From assembly GCF_014649115.1 (NCBI RefSeq), contig NZ_BMSK01000007.1:310525-374524 (forward strand): a stretch of 64,000 bases of DNA. Direction: 5' to 3'. The stretch is from Streptomyces eurythermus (GTDB taxonomy: Bacteria > Actinomycetota > Actinomycetes > Streptomycetales > Streptomycetaceae). Below the pieces are notes generated by a model. That model ran no database searches. It saw only the letters and a list, made by a program, of their open reading frames with translations, and was not told the origin of the DNA. Made by a program: the position numbers and the translations under genes. Numbering within the stretch: the stretch's first letter is position 1; the number at the start of each line of letters is the position of its first letter. Shown here one piece after another: positions 1 through 8,966 of the stretch.

Positions 1-2496
1 GTAGCCGGCGTTCCACATCTGCGTGATCTTCTGGCCGTCGGCGAAGGACCAGGTGAGGGACCAGCCGTTCCACGCCGAGGAGCCGGTGTTGGCCAGCGTC
101 ACGTCGGCCTGGAAGCCGTCGGCCCACTGATTGGTGATCTTGTAGCTGACGGTACAGGCGCCCGTGGGCACCGGCCCCGGGTCGGTGCCGCCGCCGGTGT
201 CGCCGGTGCCGGAGGTGTCGCCGTAGACGACCCCGCGGCCGTTCGTCGACACGTACACCCGGCCGTAGACCCGCGGGTCACCGGTGATCGCCGCGCCGGT
301 CCAGCCCCACTGGTGGGCGTCGTCGTTGATCCGGGTCCAGGAGGCGCCCTTGTCCGTGGAGCGGAAGATGCCGCGCACCCCGCCGATCCTCGCGCTGGTG
401 TAGAGCGTCTGGTACGAGGCGCCCGGGGCGGCCTTGCCGAAGCCGACGGTGTCGGCCTGCTCCACGCCCGGCAGCTTCGTGAAGCTCGCGCCGCCGTCGG
501 TGGAGTGCCACAGCCCGTACGCGCCGTCCGCCGCCCCGCCCGCCAGCCACACATCGCCCTTGGCGCCGGGCAGCGCCTTGAACCGCACGCTGTCCCCGCT
601 CGGCAGGCCCGTGGCCGGCGAGGCGGTGAAGGTCGCTCCGCCGTCCGAACTGACATAGAACTTCCCGGACTTGAAGCCGTAGAAGGTCTTCGCGTCGACG
701 CGGTCGGACTCGACGATCGCGCCGGCCGGGATGCCGGCGGACTCCGCCCAGGAGGTCCCGAAGCCCGTGGTGTGGCGCACGCCGGTGCCGGCCGGGCTCC
801 ACACGAACCGGCTGCCGTCCGCCGCCGCCGCCACCGTGCCGCCGCCCGAGACACCCGAAGGGTCCTGGCCCGCGAACCAGGTGGCCCCGTTGTCCGTGGA
901 GAACGCGATGTGCGGCCCGGAGTCCAGGTCGCCGACGCGGACCACCGTGTCCGGGTTCGACTCGGCGAAGTCCAGGCTGGTGGTCGAGGTGAAGGTCGGT
1001 GAGGTGTACATCATGGACGGGACCGAGGTCAGGTCGGTGTGCCGGAAGCCGCCGATGTCACCGAGCGCGCTGAACAGCCGGGCGCCGCCGGAGGGCGGCG
1101 CGGCCAGGTCGTTCACCGCCGTCTCCTCCAGGCCCCGCACCATCGGCTTCAGGCTGAACTGCCCGCCGCTGTCCCACTTCGTGAGGTCCTCGGTGCCGTA
1201 GATGGTGGCGCCCGTGCCGAACATCATGCGGGCGGAGTCGAACGGGTCGATCTCCAGCGCCTCCGTCATCCAGCCCAGTTTCGGCGTCTGTTCGGGCGGT
1301 GACGGGTTCGCGCCGAAGGTCAGCCAGGGCGAGGAGGACACGTCCATGGTGTAGCGGTCGGAGCGGTTCGGGTACGACGTGTAGTCCCACGCCTTCGTCC
1401 AGGTGGCGCCGCTGTCGGTGGACCGGAACAGCTGGGTGTCCGGCCACCAGGAGCTGTACGCGGTGGCCATGAGGGTGGACGGGTGCTGCCGGTCGACGGT
1501 CAGCCCGCTGAAACCGTAGTAGGTGTCGGCCTCCGCGACCGGGCTGATGTCGGTCCAGGCGCCGGTCGCCGTCGCGTAGCGGTACAGCCGGCCCTTGCCG
1601 CCGTCGTAGGGGCCGCCCGTGTCGCTGTAGGCGAGGTAGAGGTATCCGTTCACGGCGTCCAGGACGCCCTTGTGCGCCAGGTACCCGGTCGGCTGGCCCG
1701 CCAGCCGGGTCCAGGTGACGCCCGCGTCCGTGGAGCGGTAGACCGCGTTGTCCTTGTCGGCGACGCCCACGTAGAGGGTCTTGGTCGCGCTCCCGGAGGT
1801 GCCCGTGGACTCGTCGAAGGTGACCCAGACGATGCCCTGGATGTCGCTCGCGTACCCGCTCGTGTCGCTCGGGTCCTGCCGGTAGTCGCCGGGGTTGGGG
1901 AAGCTCGTCACCTGCGACCAGGTCACCCCGGAGTCCGTCGACCGCCACAGGCCCTTGCCGCTGGGCGCGCCCAGGTACAGCACGCTGTTCCGGTTCGGGT
2001 CGACGGCCAGCCGCTCGCCCATGCCCCGGCCGGGCATGTTGCCGCCCAGCTTGAACGGCAGGTCGGTCTTCTGCCAGGTCGCGCCCCGGTCGGCGGAGCG
2101 CAGCACGGCCCCGCCCGTGGGATCCCAGCTGTTGGTGTACGTCCCGACGGCCGCGTACACCTTGTCCGGCTGGACCGGGTCGGAGGCGAGGCTCACCACT
2201 CCGGTGTGCCCCCACTCGTTCCAGCCCACGGAGTCCAGCAGCGGGGTCCAGGTCTTGGTCGCCTGCTGCCAGCGGTAGGCGCCGCCGATGTCGGTGCGGG
2301 CGTAGGCCAGGTTCTTCTCGGTGCGGTTGAAGACGATCCCGGGGACGAAACCGCCGCCGTCGATCCGGGCGTTCTTCCAGGTGTAGCTGTCCGCCGCGAG
2401 GGGCGGAGCGGAGGCGGCGGCCAGTGCGGGCGGGGTGCCGGCGAGCAGTCCGGCGGCCAGCGAGAACGCGGCCACGAGGATGCGGGTTCTGCGCAC
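1..2496 (-). CDS. Secreted GH74 xyloglucanase with C-terminal CBM2 (3' end outside the window)
   Basis: Predicted endo-xyloglucanase that cleaves the beta-1,4-glucan backbone of xyloglucan outside the cell. The GTG start at 2496 follows a GGAAAGG-type site and begins a signal peptide (VRRTR, a hydrophobic run, then LAAAS). The mature protein opens with the GH74 hallmark region (GGGFVPGIVFN and RTDIGGAYRW) and shows repeated sialidase-like propeller blades to about residue 750. A Gly/Pro/Thr linker follows, then a CBM2 from about residue 776 (CTVSYKITNQWADGF). The left edge cuts the CBM2, so about 45 residues are missing. The gene lies downstream of the GH48 gene on the same strand, which fits a joint role on plant cell walls. 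Other GH74 specificities (oligoxyloglucan-specific) cannot be excluded. Confidence 0.93.
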   Translation of the reverse strand, partial: MRRTRILVAAFSLAAGLLAGTPPALAAASAPPLAADSYTWKNARIDGGGFVPGIVFNRTEKNLAYARTDIGGAYRWQQATKTWTPLLDSVGWNEWGHTGVVSLASDPVQPDKVYAAVGTYTNSWDPTGGAVLRSADRGATWQKTDLPFKLGGNMPGRGMGERLAVDPNRNSVLYLGAPSGKGLWRSTDSGVTWSQVTSFPNPGDYRQDPSDTSGYASDIQGIVWVTFDESTGTSGSATKTLYVGVADKDNAVYRSTDAGVTWTRLAGQPTGYLAHKGVLDAVNGYLYLAYSDTGGPYDGGKGRLYRYATATGAWTDISPVAEADTYYGFSGLTVDRQHPSTLMATAYSSWWPDTQLFRSTDSGATWTKAWDYTSYPNRSDRYTMDVSSSPWLTFGANPSPPEQTPKLGWMTEALEIDPFDSARMMFGTGATIYGTEDLTKWDSGGQFSLKPMVRGLEETAVNDLAAPPSGGARLFSALGDIGGFRHTDLTSVPSMMYTSPTFTSTTSLDFAESNPDTVVRVGDLDSGPHIAFSTDNGATWFAGQDPSGVSGGGTVAAAADGSRFVWSPAGTGVRHTTGFGTSWAESAGIPAGAIVESDRVDAKTFYGFKSGKFYVSSDGGATFTASPATGLPSGDSVRFKALPGAKGDVWLAGGAADGAYGLWHSTDGGASFTKLPGVEQADTVGFGKAAPGASYQTLYTSARIGGVRGIFRSTDKGASWTRINDDAHQWGWTGAAITGDPRVYGRVYVSTNGRGVVYGDTSGTGDTGGGTDPGPVPTGACTVSYKITNQWADGFQADVTLANTGSSAWNGWSLTWSFADGQKITQMWNAGY

Positions 2497-2556
2497 GGTG
2501 GGGACACCTTTCCTGACGTCGTATCAAGAAGGTCACGGAGGTGGGGCGGTGCGTGG

Positions 2557-2598
2557 GGGCCGGGCGGCCCGACCGTGCGGTCGGGGGCCGCCCGGCCC
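2557..2598 (-). terminator. Strong GC hairpin downstream of the GH48 gene
   Basis: Two nearly perfect arms of about 18 bases (GGGCCGGGCGGCC then CGACC, loop GTGC) lie between the GH48 stop and the GH74 start. There is no U-tract, as is usual for Streptomyces hairpin terminators. It suggests that GH48 and GH74 are at least partly separate transcripts. Confidence 0.6.
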
Positions 2599-2651
2599 GG
2601 GTGGCCCCGCCGTCCTGTGGCGGGGCCGGGTACGCGGAGTGCCGGCGGGGA

Positions 2652-5564
2652 CTATTCGAGCAGTTCCGCGTACGAGCCCATGGCCAGGGCGATGTCCGCC
2701 TCGGCCCAGAACCGGTGGTACGTGAACACGGGCGCTGCGCCGCCCTTGAGGTAGGCCTCGATCTTCGACCAGTTCGGGTCGCTCTTGTAGAAGGAGCGGA
2801 GCGAGGAGAACGTGGACGAGGAGTTGATCGCGTCGCCGTTGGGCATGGTGCCGCTCCAGCCGCTCGGCACGTACACCTTCTCGTTGAACCGGCTGTAGTC
2901 GGTCCGGGTCTCGGGCACGGCGATGCCGAGGCTGTCCTGGTAGTTGTTCCACATGCCGTCCAGCAGCGCCTTCGCCGTGGACTTGGCCGCCGTGTCACCG
3001 GACTTGGCGGCGTAGTACGTCAGCGTCTTGGCGTAGGCGGCGGCCACGCCCACGTCGTCGGTGTAGTCGGCGACGGTGACGTGCAGCCCGTTGTTGGAGC
3101 CGGGGCTGGTGGCGTTCCAGGTGTCGGGCTGGCCCGACCACTGGAGGGTGGAGGGGATGCGGTAGGTGCCGTCCGGGTTGATCGTGGTCTTGGACAGCGC
3201 CCACTTCACCCACTTGTCGAGGATCGCCTTGGCCTGGGCGTTCCCGGTCTGCTGGTAGTACTCGGCGACCCGCTCCATCGACCACGCCTGGAAGCCGAAC
3301 CACTGGTTGGACGGCGGGTCGTGGTAGACGGGCGCCGGGTCGTAGGCCATGCCGTAGAAGGTGGAGGTGCCGGCGGGCGGGGAGGCGTAGCGGCCGGCCC
3401 AGCTGTTGGTGGCACCGCCCGCGATGCCGCCCTCGGAGGACTGGAGCCACTGGTAGAACTCCAGCTGCCGCTGGAGCGACTTGCCCCAGTCGCTCGCACC
3501 GGTGGCCGACTTGGGCTTCAGGTCGGCGAAGGAGCTGAGCGCGTAGGCGGCCAGGGGGTTCTGGTAGCCGCCGTGGACATGGCTGGAGCCGATCCGCCAG
3601 GCCCAGCCGGCGGAGGTGTCGGTGGCACCGCCCCAGGCGTAGTACCAGGACAGCAGGTAGTGCGAGGCGTCCTTGCCGGTGCCGGCCGGGCAGGACGTGC
3701 TCGTGCAGTTGCCGATCTTCTTGAAGTACTTGTCGTACATCGCGTAGCGCAGGTAGTCGCCCATCTTGGCGGCCTTGGCGACCGTCGCGGAGACGTCACC
3801 GCTCTTGCCCTGCTGCTTGGCCCACACATCCGCCCAGTAGGCGGCCTGCACCGCGCGGGCGTCCGCGTCCGGGGCGTTGGTGAACTTCCACTGCTTGGCG
3901 TAGGAGCTGTCGCCGGTGAACAGGTCCAGATAGCCGTTGCGGCCGCCGTACTTGAAGGCGTCACAGGTCGGCTGCGTGATCGTCTCCCAGACCGATTCCT
4001 GCACGCCGCGCTGGAAGGTGTTGATGTACGACGGTCCGGTGGCGGTCGGTCCGGCCTCGCACTTGCCGGGCTCGTTGCCGTAGCCGTAGACGTTGTCCAC
4101 GTCCTGGATCCAGTGCATGCCGTAGATGTCGTCCGAGTTGTACGCGCTCTTCAGCTCACCGGCGATCGGGTCCGGGCCCACCGAGACCGAGGTGTCCAGC
4201 TTCGCCGGGTACTCGTTCGGGGTGTCCAGCTCGGGCGCGTAGGTGGCCGGCTTGGAGGCGTTGTAGAAGGAGTTCGTCGGCTGGTCGGCGTGCGTGGGGA
4301 TCATGTACTTCTCCATGATCTCCCAGGCGCCGTTGAACTTCGACCAGTCGCCGGTGACCTTGCCGTACATCGCCTGCAGCCACAGCAGATAGCTGTACGC
4401 CTCGGAGGTGGTCTCGTGACCGTGGTCCGGGGCCTCGACGATCAGCGTCTCCACCGAGTGGTACGGGATGCCCTCGGGGGAGAAGTAGCCGTTCGCCGGG
4501 TTGGTGATCTTCCCGTACAGGTCCAGGAAGCGGGCGTCGTACGCCTTGGCCGCGGGCAGCTCGGTGACCGTGACCGTCGCCTTGGTGTGGCCGGTGGCCG
4601 ACGCGGTGAAGGTCGCGCTGCCGGTTCCGGAGGAGTCGGCCGTGATGGTCACGGTCTGCGCGGTGTTCCAGTTCGACGGGGTGAAGGTCAGCGAGGAACC
4701 ACCGGTCACGGACAGGCCGGTGTTGCCGTCCGTGCGGGTCGTGCTCACCGTGACGTCCGCGCTCGGCTGCGTGGAGAGCTTCACCGAGAACGTGCCCGAC
4801 TTGCCCTGCTGGACGCCCAGTTGGGACGGCGAGGCGACCACGGCGGGCCCGGAGGACACGGTGATGCCCACCGGTGTGGAGGTGGCGGACGCGCCCAGGC
4901 TGTCGTACGCCTTCGCCACCAGGGAATGACTGCCCGCGGTCAAACTTGAGGCCGAGAGCGAGTAGGGCGCGCTGGTGTCCGTGCCCAGCAGCGTGGTGTC
5001 GTCGTAGAACTCCACCTTGCTGATGGTCGCGTTGTCGGCCGCCGCCGCGGTCGCCGCGAGCGGGACGGCGTCCCCCTGGGAGTAGACCGCGCCCGGGCTC
5101 GGGCTGGTCAGCACGGTCACCGGGGGCTGGTGGGCGCCGGCGCAGGTGGTGCCGTTGACGGCGAAGGACGTGGGAGCGGTGTTGGCGCCGCTGTAGGTGA
5201 ACTGGGCGCCGGTGGAGACGGCGGCGCCCGCGGCGATGGTGCCGTTGTAGGAGGCGTTCTTCACGGTGACCGACTGGCCGGACTGGGACCAGGTCCCGTT
5301 CCAGCCGCCGCTCAGCTTCTGGTTGCCCGCGTAGGCGTACGTCAGCGTCCATCCGTTGATGGCGTCCGTACCGCGGTTGGTGAGGGTGAGGTCGGCGGTG
5401 AAGCCCGAGCCCCAGTCGTTGGTCTTGTAGTCGACACTGCACTGCACGGCGGCCGCGTGGGCGGTCTCCGCGCCGGTGGCGAGCATCGACAGCGGCAGGG
5501 CGAACGCGGCGGCCACCGCGGTCCACAACCGGCGCGCGGTCGTGCGTCTGCGTCCAGGATCCAT
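2652..5564 (-). CDS. Secreted GH48 reducing-end cellobiohydrolase with N-terminal CBM2
   Basis: Predicted processive exocellulase that releases cellobiose from reducing ends of cellulose. The ATG at 5564 follows an ideal AAGGAGG site. Residues 1-37 form a signal peptide (ends ETAHA). A CBM2 spans about 42-142. Two Ig-like beta-sandwich modules follow (about 148-237 and 240-335), then the GH48 catalytic domain to residue 970. That domain contains the conserved stretch EAPDHGHETTSEA, whose Glu residues include the family's general acid. At 970 residues it is the usual size for a modular actinobacterial Cel48. It is divergent from the GH6 gene, and a CebR-type operator sits 56 bases upstream of its start, so cellobiose-relieved repression is likely. 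Confidence 0.96.
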   Translation of the reverse strand: MDPGRRRTTARRLWTAVAAAFALPLSMLATGAETAHAAAVQCSVDYKTNDWGSGFTADLTLTNRGTDAINGWTLTYAYAGNQKLSGGWNGTWSQSGQSVTVKNASYNGTIAAGAAVSTGAQFTYSGANTAPTSFAVNGTTCAGAHQPPVTVLTSPSPGAVYSQGDAVPLAATAAAADNATISKVEFYDDTTLLGTDTSAPYSLSASSLTAGSHSLVAKAYDSLGASATSTPVGITVSSGPAVVASPSQLGVQQGKSGTFSVKLSTQPSADVTVSTTRTDGNTGLSVTGGSSLTFTPSNWNTAQTVTITADSSGTGSATFTASATGHTKATVTVTELPAAKAYDARFLDLYGKITNPANGYFSPEGIPYHSVETLIVEAPDHGHETTSEAYSYLLWLQAMYGKVTGDWSKFNGAWEIMEKYMIPTHADQPTNSFYNASKPATYAPELDTPNEYPAKLDTSVSVGPDPIAGELKSAYNSDDIYGMHWIQDVDNVYGYGNEPGKCEAGPTATGPSYINTFQRGVQESVWETITQPTCDAFKYGGRNGYLDLFTGDSSYAKQWKFTNAPDADARAVQAAYWADVWAKQQGKSGDVSATVAKAAKMGDYLRYAMYDKYFKKIGNCTSTSCPAGTGKDASHYLLSWYYAWGGATDTSAGWAWRIGSSHVHGGYQNPLAAYALSSFADLKPKSATGASDWGKSLQRQLEFYQWLQSSEGGIAGGATNSWAGRYASPPAGTSTFYGMAYDPAPVYHDPPSNQWFGFQAWSMERVAEYYQQTGNAQAKAILDKWVKWALSKTTINPDGTYRIPSTLQWSGQPDTWNATSPGSNNGLHVTVADYTDDVGVAAAYAKTLTYYAAKSGDTAAKSTAKALLDGMWNNYQDSLGIAVPETRTDYSRFNEKVYVPSGWSGTMPNGDAINSSSTFSSLRSFYKSDPNWSKIEAYLKGGAAPVFTYHRFWAEADIALAMGSYAELLE

Positions 5565-5619
5565 GTGCTGGTTCCTCCTTGCGGCTGCGGCTCGGGGGAG
5601 AAGTCAAGGCTTGAACCAG

Positions 5620-5633
5620 TGGGAGCGCTCCCA
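5620..5633. promoter_or_regulatory. CebR-type operator, perfect 14-bp palindrome
   Basis: The sequence TGGGAGCGCTCCCA is a perfect match to the palindrome bound by the LacI-family cello-oligosaccharide repressor CebR in Streptomyces. It lies 56 bases upstream of the GH48 start codon, where bound repressor would cover the promoter. Confidence 0.9.
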
Positions 5634-5763
5634 TAGTGAAGACGAGGTAACGGACGGTCAAGACCTGGACACTGCGAAAAACATTCGGGGAACCCGAACG
5701 TAAAAAAGTAAAGCGAACCCCCTGTGCTTTCCGGTCAGTTGGCGCTACCTTCCATCGCACCAG

Positions 5764-5777
5764 TGGGAGCGCTTCCA
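5764..5777. promoter_or_regulatory. CebR-type operator, one mismatch
   Basis: The sequence TGGGAGCGCTTCCA differs from the perfect CebR palindrome at one position. It lies on the GH6 side, about 300 bases upstream of the GH6 start and 144 bases from the first box. The GH6 transcript would therefore have a long leader if this box marks its promoter. Confidence 0.8.
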
Positions 5778-6084
5778 TCAGTCGTCGTGTCCGTCCGGGC
5801 ACACCACACGGCGAGGACTCGCTCATGCGCCACCCCCCGTTCTGCGCACCTTCAGCCGCCACCGGCCAGTGGGCGAAGGGTCTCCGGAACGGCCCCGGGC
5901 AGTGGAACGCCCGCGAATCCGCCGAGCCGGCGGGCGGACTCCCCGCCGCCCGCCACCGCCACGCCCACGACGGCACACCCACCGCGTACGGCGCCGGGCC
6001 GCGCGACCCCCCGCCCGCCGTCACCCCGCAGTTCCCGACACGGCACCACACGGCACGACATCACACCGAAGGACACCCGCACTC

Positions 6085-7830
6085 ATGAGTCGTACCAGAA
6101 CATCACTGCTCGCCGCCCTGGCGCTGGTCGCCGGGGCCTCCGGGACGGCACTGGGCATGCAGTCGGCCTCCGCCGCTGCCGCCGCCGTCCCCTGCACCGT
6201 GGACTACAAGGTGCAGAACCAGTGGAGCACCGGCTTCACGGCCGCCGTGACCATCACCAACAACGCGCCCGCCAAGTCCAGTTGGTCGCTGAAGTGGTCG
6301 TACGCCGGCGACCAGAAGGTCACCAGCGGCTGGAACGCCAAGCTCAGCCAGAGCGGCAACGCGGTCACCGCCGCCAACGAGAGCTACAACGGCTCGCTGG
6401 CCACCGGCGGTTCGGTGAGCTTCGGGTTCCAGGGCAGCTACACCGGCACCAACGCGGTGCCCGCCACGTTCACCCTCGACGGGGTCGCCTGCAACGTCGA
6501 CAGCGGCGGGGGCGGCGACAACGGCGGCGGCGGGGACAACGGCGGCGGGGGCGACAACGGCGGCGGAGGCACCACCGGCCGCGTCGACAACCCGTACACC
6601 GGCGCCAAGGTGTACGTGGACCCGGAGTGGTCGAAGCTGGCCGCCGCCGAGCCGGGCGGCAGCCGCGTCTCCAACCAGCCCACGTTCGTCTGGCTGGACC
6701 GCATCGCGGCCATCAACGGCGTCAACGGCGGCATGGGCCTGCGCGCCCACCTGGACGAGGCCCTCAAGCAGAAGGGCTCCGGCGAACTGGTCGTCCAGCT
6801 GGTCATCTACGACCTGCCCGGCCGGGACTGCGCCGCCCTCGCCTCCAACGGCGAACTCGGCCCGACGGACATCGACAAGTACAAGACGCAGTACATCGAC
6901 GCCATCGCCTCGATCCTGGCCGACTCCAAGTACGCGGGCCTGCGCATCTCCGCGCTCATCGAGCCCGACTCGCTGCCCAACCTGGTCACCAACGCCGGCG
7001 GCACCAACACCACCACCGACGCCTGCGTGACCATGAAGTCCAACGGCAACTACGAGAAGGGCGTGAGCTACGCCCTGGACAAGCTGGGCAACCTCTCGAA
7101 CGTATACAACTACATCGACGCCGGCCACCACGGCTGGCTCGGCTGGGACACCAACCTCGGCCCGACCGCCCAGGAGTTCTACAAGGTCGCCACGACCAAC
7201 GGCGCCAGCCTGAGCGACGTGGCCGGCTTCATCGTCAACACGGCCAACTACAGCCCGACCAAGGAACCCAACTTCAAGGTCACCGACACCGTGAACGGCC
7301 AGACCGTCCGCCAGTCGAAGTGGGTCGACTGGAACCAGTACGTGGACGAGCAGTCGTACGCGCAGGGCCTGCGGGACAAGCTGATCTCGTCCGGGTTCAG
7401 CTCCAACATCGGCATGCTGATCGACACCTCCCGCAACGGCTGGGGCGGCACCGCCCGGCCCACCGGCCCCGGCCCGCTGACCTCGGTCGACAACTACGTC
7501 AACGGCGGCCGCATCGACCGGCGCGTCCACGTCGGCAACTGGTGCAACCAGAGCGGTGCCGGACTCGGCGAACGCCCGACCGCCGCTCCCGCCGCCGGGA
7601 TAGACGCCTACGTGTGGGCCAAGCCGCCGGGGCAGTCCGACGGTGCCAGCGCCCCCATCGACAACGACGAGGGCAAGGGCTTCGACCAGATGTGCGACCC
7701 CACCTACGGTGGCAACGCGCGCAACGGCAACAACCCCTCGGGCGCGCTGCCGAACTCGCCGCTGGCCGGGCACTGGTTCTCCGCCCAGTTCCAGCAGCTG
7801 ATGAAGAACGCCTACCCGCCGCTGCCGTAA
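6085..7830 (+). CDS. Secreted GH6 1,4-beta-cellobiohydrolase with N-terminal CBM2
   Basis: Predicted non-reducing-end cellobiohydrolase, the natural partner of the neighbouring GH48 enzyme. The ATG at 6085 begins a signal peptide (MSRTRTSLLAALALVAG). A CBM2 spans about 36-136 (CTVDYKVQNQWSTGF). A linker made of repeated GGGGDN units leads to a GH6 catalytic domain. GH6 signatures are YDLPGRDCAA near residue 241 and IEPDSLPNLVTN near residue 293, the latter holding the expected proton-donor Asp. Further marks are HHGWLGWD, DTSRNGWGG and the C-terminal KPPGQSDG/DEGKGFD region typical of exo-acting GH6. The chain of 581 residues is complete, and a strong hairpin follows the stop. Confidence 0.96.
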   Translation: MSRTRTSLLAALALVAGASGTALGMQSASAAAAAVPCTVDYKVQNQWSTGFTAAVTITNNAPAKSSWSLKWSYAGDQKVTSGWNAKLSQSGNAVTAANESYNGSLATGGSVSFGFQGSYTGTNAVPATFTLDGVACNVDSGGGGDNGGGGDNGGGGDNGGGGTTGRVDNPYTGAKVYVDPEWSKLAAAEPGGSRVSNQPTFVWLDRIAAINGVNGGMGLRAHLDEALKQKGSGELVVQLVIYDLPGRDCAALASNGELGPTDIDKYKTQYIDAIASILADSKYAGLRISALIEPDSLPNLVTNAGGTNTTTDACVTMKSNGNYEKGVSYALDKLGNLSNVYNYIDAGHHGWLGWDTNLGPTAQEFYKVATTNGASLSDVAGFIVNTANYSPTKEPNFKVTDTVNGQTVRQSKWVDWNQYVDEQSYAQGLRDKLISSGFSSNIGMLIDTSRNGWGGTARPTGPGPLTSVDNYVNGGRIDRRVHVGNWCNQSGAGLGERPTAAPAAGIDAYVWAKPPGQSDGASAPIDNDEGKGFDQMCDPTYGGNARNGNNPSGALPNSPLAGHWFSAQFQQLMKNAYPPLP

Positions 7831-7840
7831 CGCGGTGACT

Positions 7841-7875
7841 CCGCCGGGGCCCGCCCGACCCCCGGGCCCCGGCGG
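7841..7875 (+). terminator. Perfect 12-bp hairpin after the GH6 gene
   Basis: The arms CCGCCGGGGCCC and GGGCCCCGGCGG flank an 11-base loop, 10 bases after the GH6 stop codon. It is a Streptomyces-style terminator without a U-tract. Confidence 0.7.
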
Positions 7876-7894
7876 TCCGTTTCGGCATCCCTGT

Positions 7895-7909
7895 TTGCCG
7901 GAACGGCAA
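7895..7909. promoter_or_regulatory. 15-bp palindrome upstream of the His-rich methyltransferase
   Basis: The perfect inverted repeat TTGCCG-GAA-CGGCAA lies 65 bases upstream of the methyltransferase start. It looks like a repressor operator. I cannot assign a regulator, and none is adjacent. Confidence 0.4.
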
Positions 7910-7974
7910 CGGAAGTGGCCCTCGGCCGGTGTGCCGTCGCACCCTGACGGCAACCGGACGAGAGGCTGATCACC

Positions 7975-8892
7975 ATGGCACACGGACACCACGAACAGCA
8001 CCACCGGCACCACGCCGGGCACGGCCACGGACATGGCCACGGGCACGGCGCGGACATCGACTGGAACGAACTGGCCGACCTGCTTCAGTCGCAGGCGGAG
8101 CTGTTCGCCCCCCTCTACCGGGAGGCCATCGCCTGGCTCGGGCAGGACGTCACCGGGCCCGGGCTCGTCGTGGACGCGGGCAGCGGCCCCGGCGTCGTCT
8201 CCTGCCTGTTCGCCGAGGCGTTTCCCGCCGCCCGCGTCGTCGCCGTCGACGGCAGCGCCCCGCTGCTGGAACGCGCCCGCGACCGGGCCGCCCGGCTCGG
8301 CGTCGGCGACCGCTTCGACACCCTGGCCGGCGAACTGCCCGAGGCCCTCGGCCGCCTGGACCGCCCGGCCGACCTGCTGTGGGCCAGCCGCAGCCTGCAC
8401 CACCTCGGCGACCAGCGGGCCGCGCTCGCCGAGTTCGCCGGCCACCTGGCCCCCGGCGGCACCCTGGCCCTGCTGGAGGGCGGGCTGCCCTCCCGCTTCC
8501 TGCCCCGGGACCTCGGCATCGGCCGCCCCGGACTCCAGGCCCGGCTCGACGCGCTGGAGGAGGAGTGGTTCGCCCGGATGCGGGTCGAACTGCCGGGCTC
8601 CGTCGCCGAGACCGAGGACTGGCCCGCCCTGCTGACCGCGGCCGGCCTGAAGCACACCGGCACCCGCACCTTCCTGCTCGACCTGCCCGCCCCGGCCGGT
8701 GACCGGGCCCGCGCCTATGTCGCCGCGCACCTGTCCCGGGTCCGCGAGGGCGTCGGCGAGGCGCTGGACGCCGACGACCGCGCCACCCTCGACCGGCTCC
8801 TGGACCCCGCCGACCCGGCGAGCGTGCACGTACGCCCGGACGTGTTCGTGCTCGGCGCCCACACCGTGCACACCGCCGTCCGCCAGGACTGA
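7975..8892 (+). CDS. Class I SAM-dependent methyltransferase with histidine-rich N-terminus
   Basis: Predicted cytosolic methyltransferase of unknown substrate, 305 residues. The Rossmann fold is supported by VVDAGSGPGVVSCLFAE (motif I) and VVAVDGSAPLLERAR (motif II). The stretch LWASRSLHHLGDQRAAL and the later PGGTLALLEGG resemble UbiE/Methyltransf_25-type enzymes. The first 25 residues are mostly His and Gly, ending in HGHGHGHGHG before the fold starts. This tail could bind Ni, Zn or Cu, but that is inference. The ATG at 7975 follows a GAGAGG site. A 15-bp palindrome lies upstream. Confidence 0.85.
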   Translation: MAHGHHEQHHRHHAGHGHGHGHGHGADIDWNELADLLQSQAELFAPLYREAIAWLGQDVTGPGLVVDAGSGPGVVSCLFAEAFPAARVVAVDGSAPLLERARDRAARLGVGDRFDTLAGELPEALGRLDRPADLLWASRSLHHLGDQRAALAEFAGHLAPGGTLALLEGGLPSRFLPRDLGIGRPGLQARLDALEEEWFARMRVELPGSVAETEDWPALLTAAGLKHTGTRTFLLDLPAPAGDRARAYVAAHLSRVREGVGEALDADDRATLDRLLDPADPASVHVRPDVFVLGAHTVHTAVRQD

Positions 8893-8900
8893 ACCCGCAC

Positions 8901-8930
8901 TTGACTTGAAGTGTTCTCCAAGTGATGGAC
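8901..8930 (+). promoter_or_regulatory. MerR-family-type promoter/operator for the SDR gene
   Basis: A TTGACT -35 element at 8901 is overlapped by the imperfect inverted repeat ACTTGAAGTG/TTCTCCAAGT (8904-8923, 7 of 10 arm positions paired). This is the form of operator used by MerR-family activators, which bind within a long -35/-10 spacer. No MerR gene is present nearby, so the regulator would act from elsewhere. Confidence 0.5.
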
Positions 8931-8966
8931 TCCGGGCACTTCACCGATGTGCAGGGGGCCAGACAC

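Larger units (their letters stand above)
5565..6084. promoter_or_regulatory. Divergent GH48/GH6 control region
   Basis: This 520-base stretch has no convincing gene. Its left third is relatively AT-rich and holds two CebR-type boxes listed separately, one nearer each gene. The part from about 5820 to 6060 is GC-rich and shows no codon signal I trust. The GH6 Shine-Dalgarno (GAAGGAC) is at 6068-6074. Confidence 0.7.

Noticed and set aside
2541..4949. 802-codon open frame on the plus strand opposite the GH48 gene
   Set aside because: It is a mirror of the GC-rich minus-strand gene. The predicted protein is Val/Gly/Arg-rich and low-complexity, whereas the minus frame is a clear GH48.
6103..8871. 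922-codon open frame on the minus strand across GH6 and the methyltransferase
   Set aside because: It spans two well-supported genes and their terminator, with no domain, ribosome site or codon signal.
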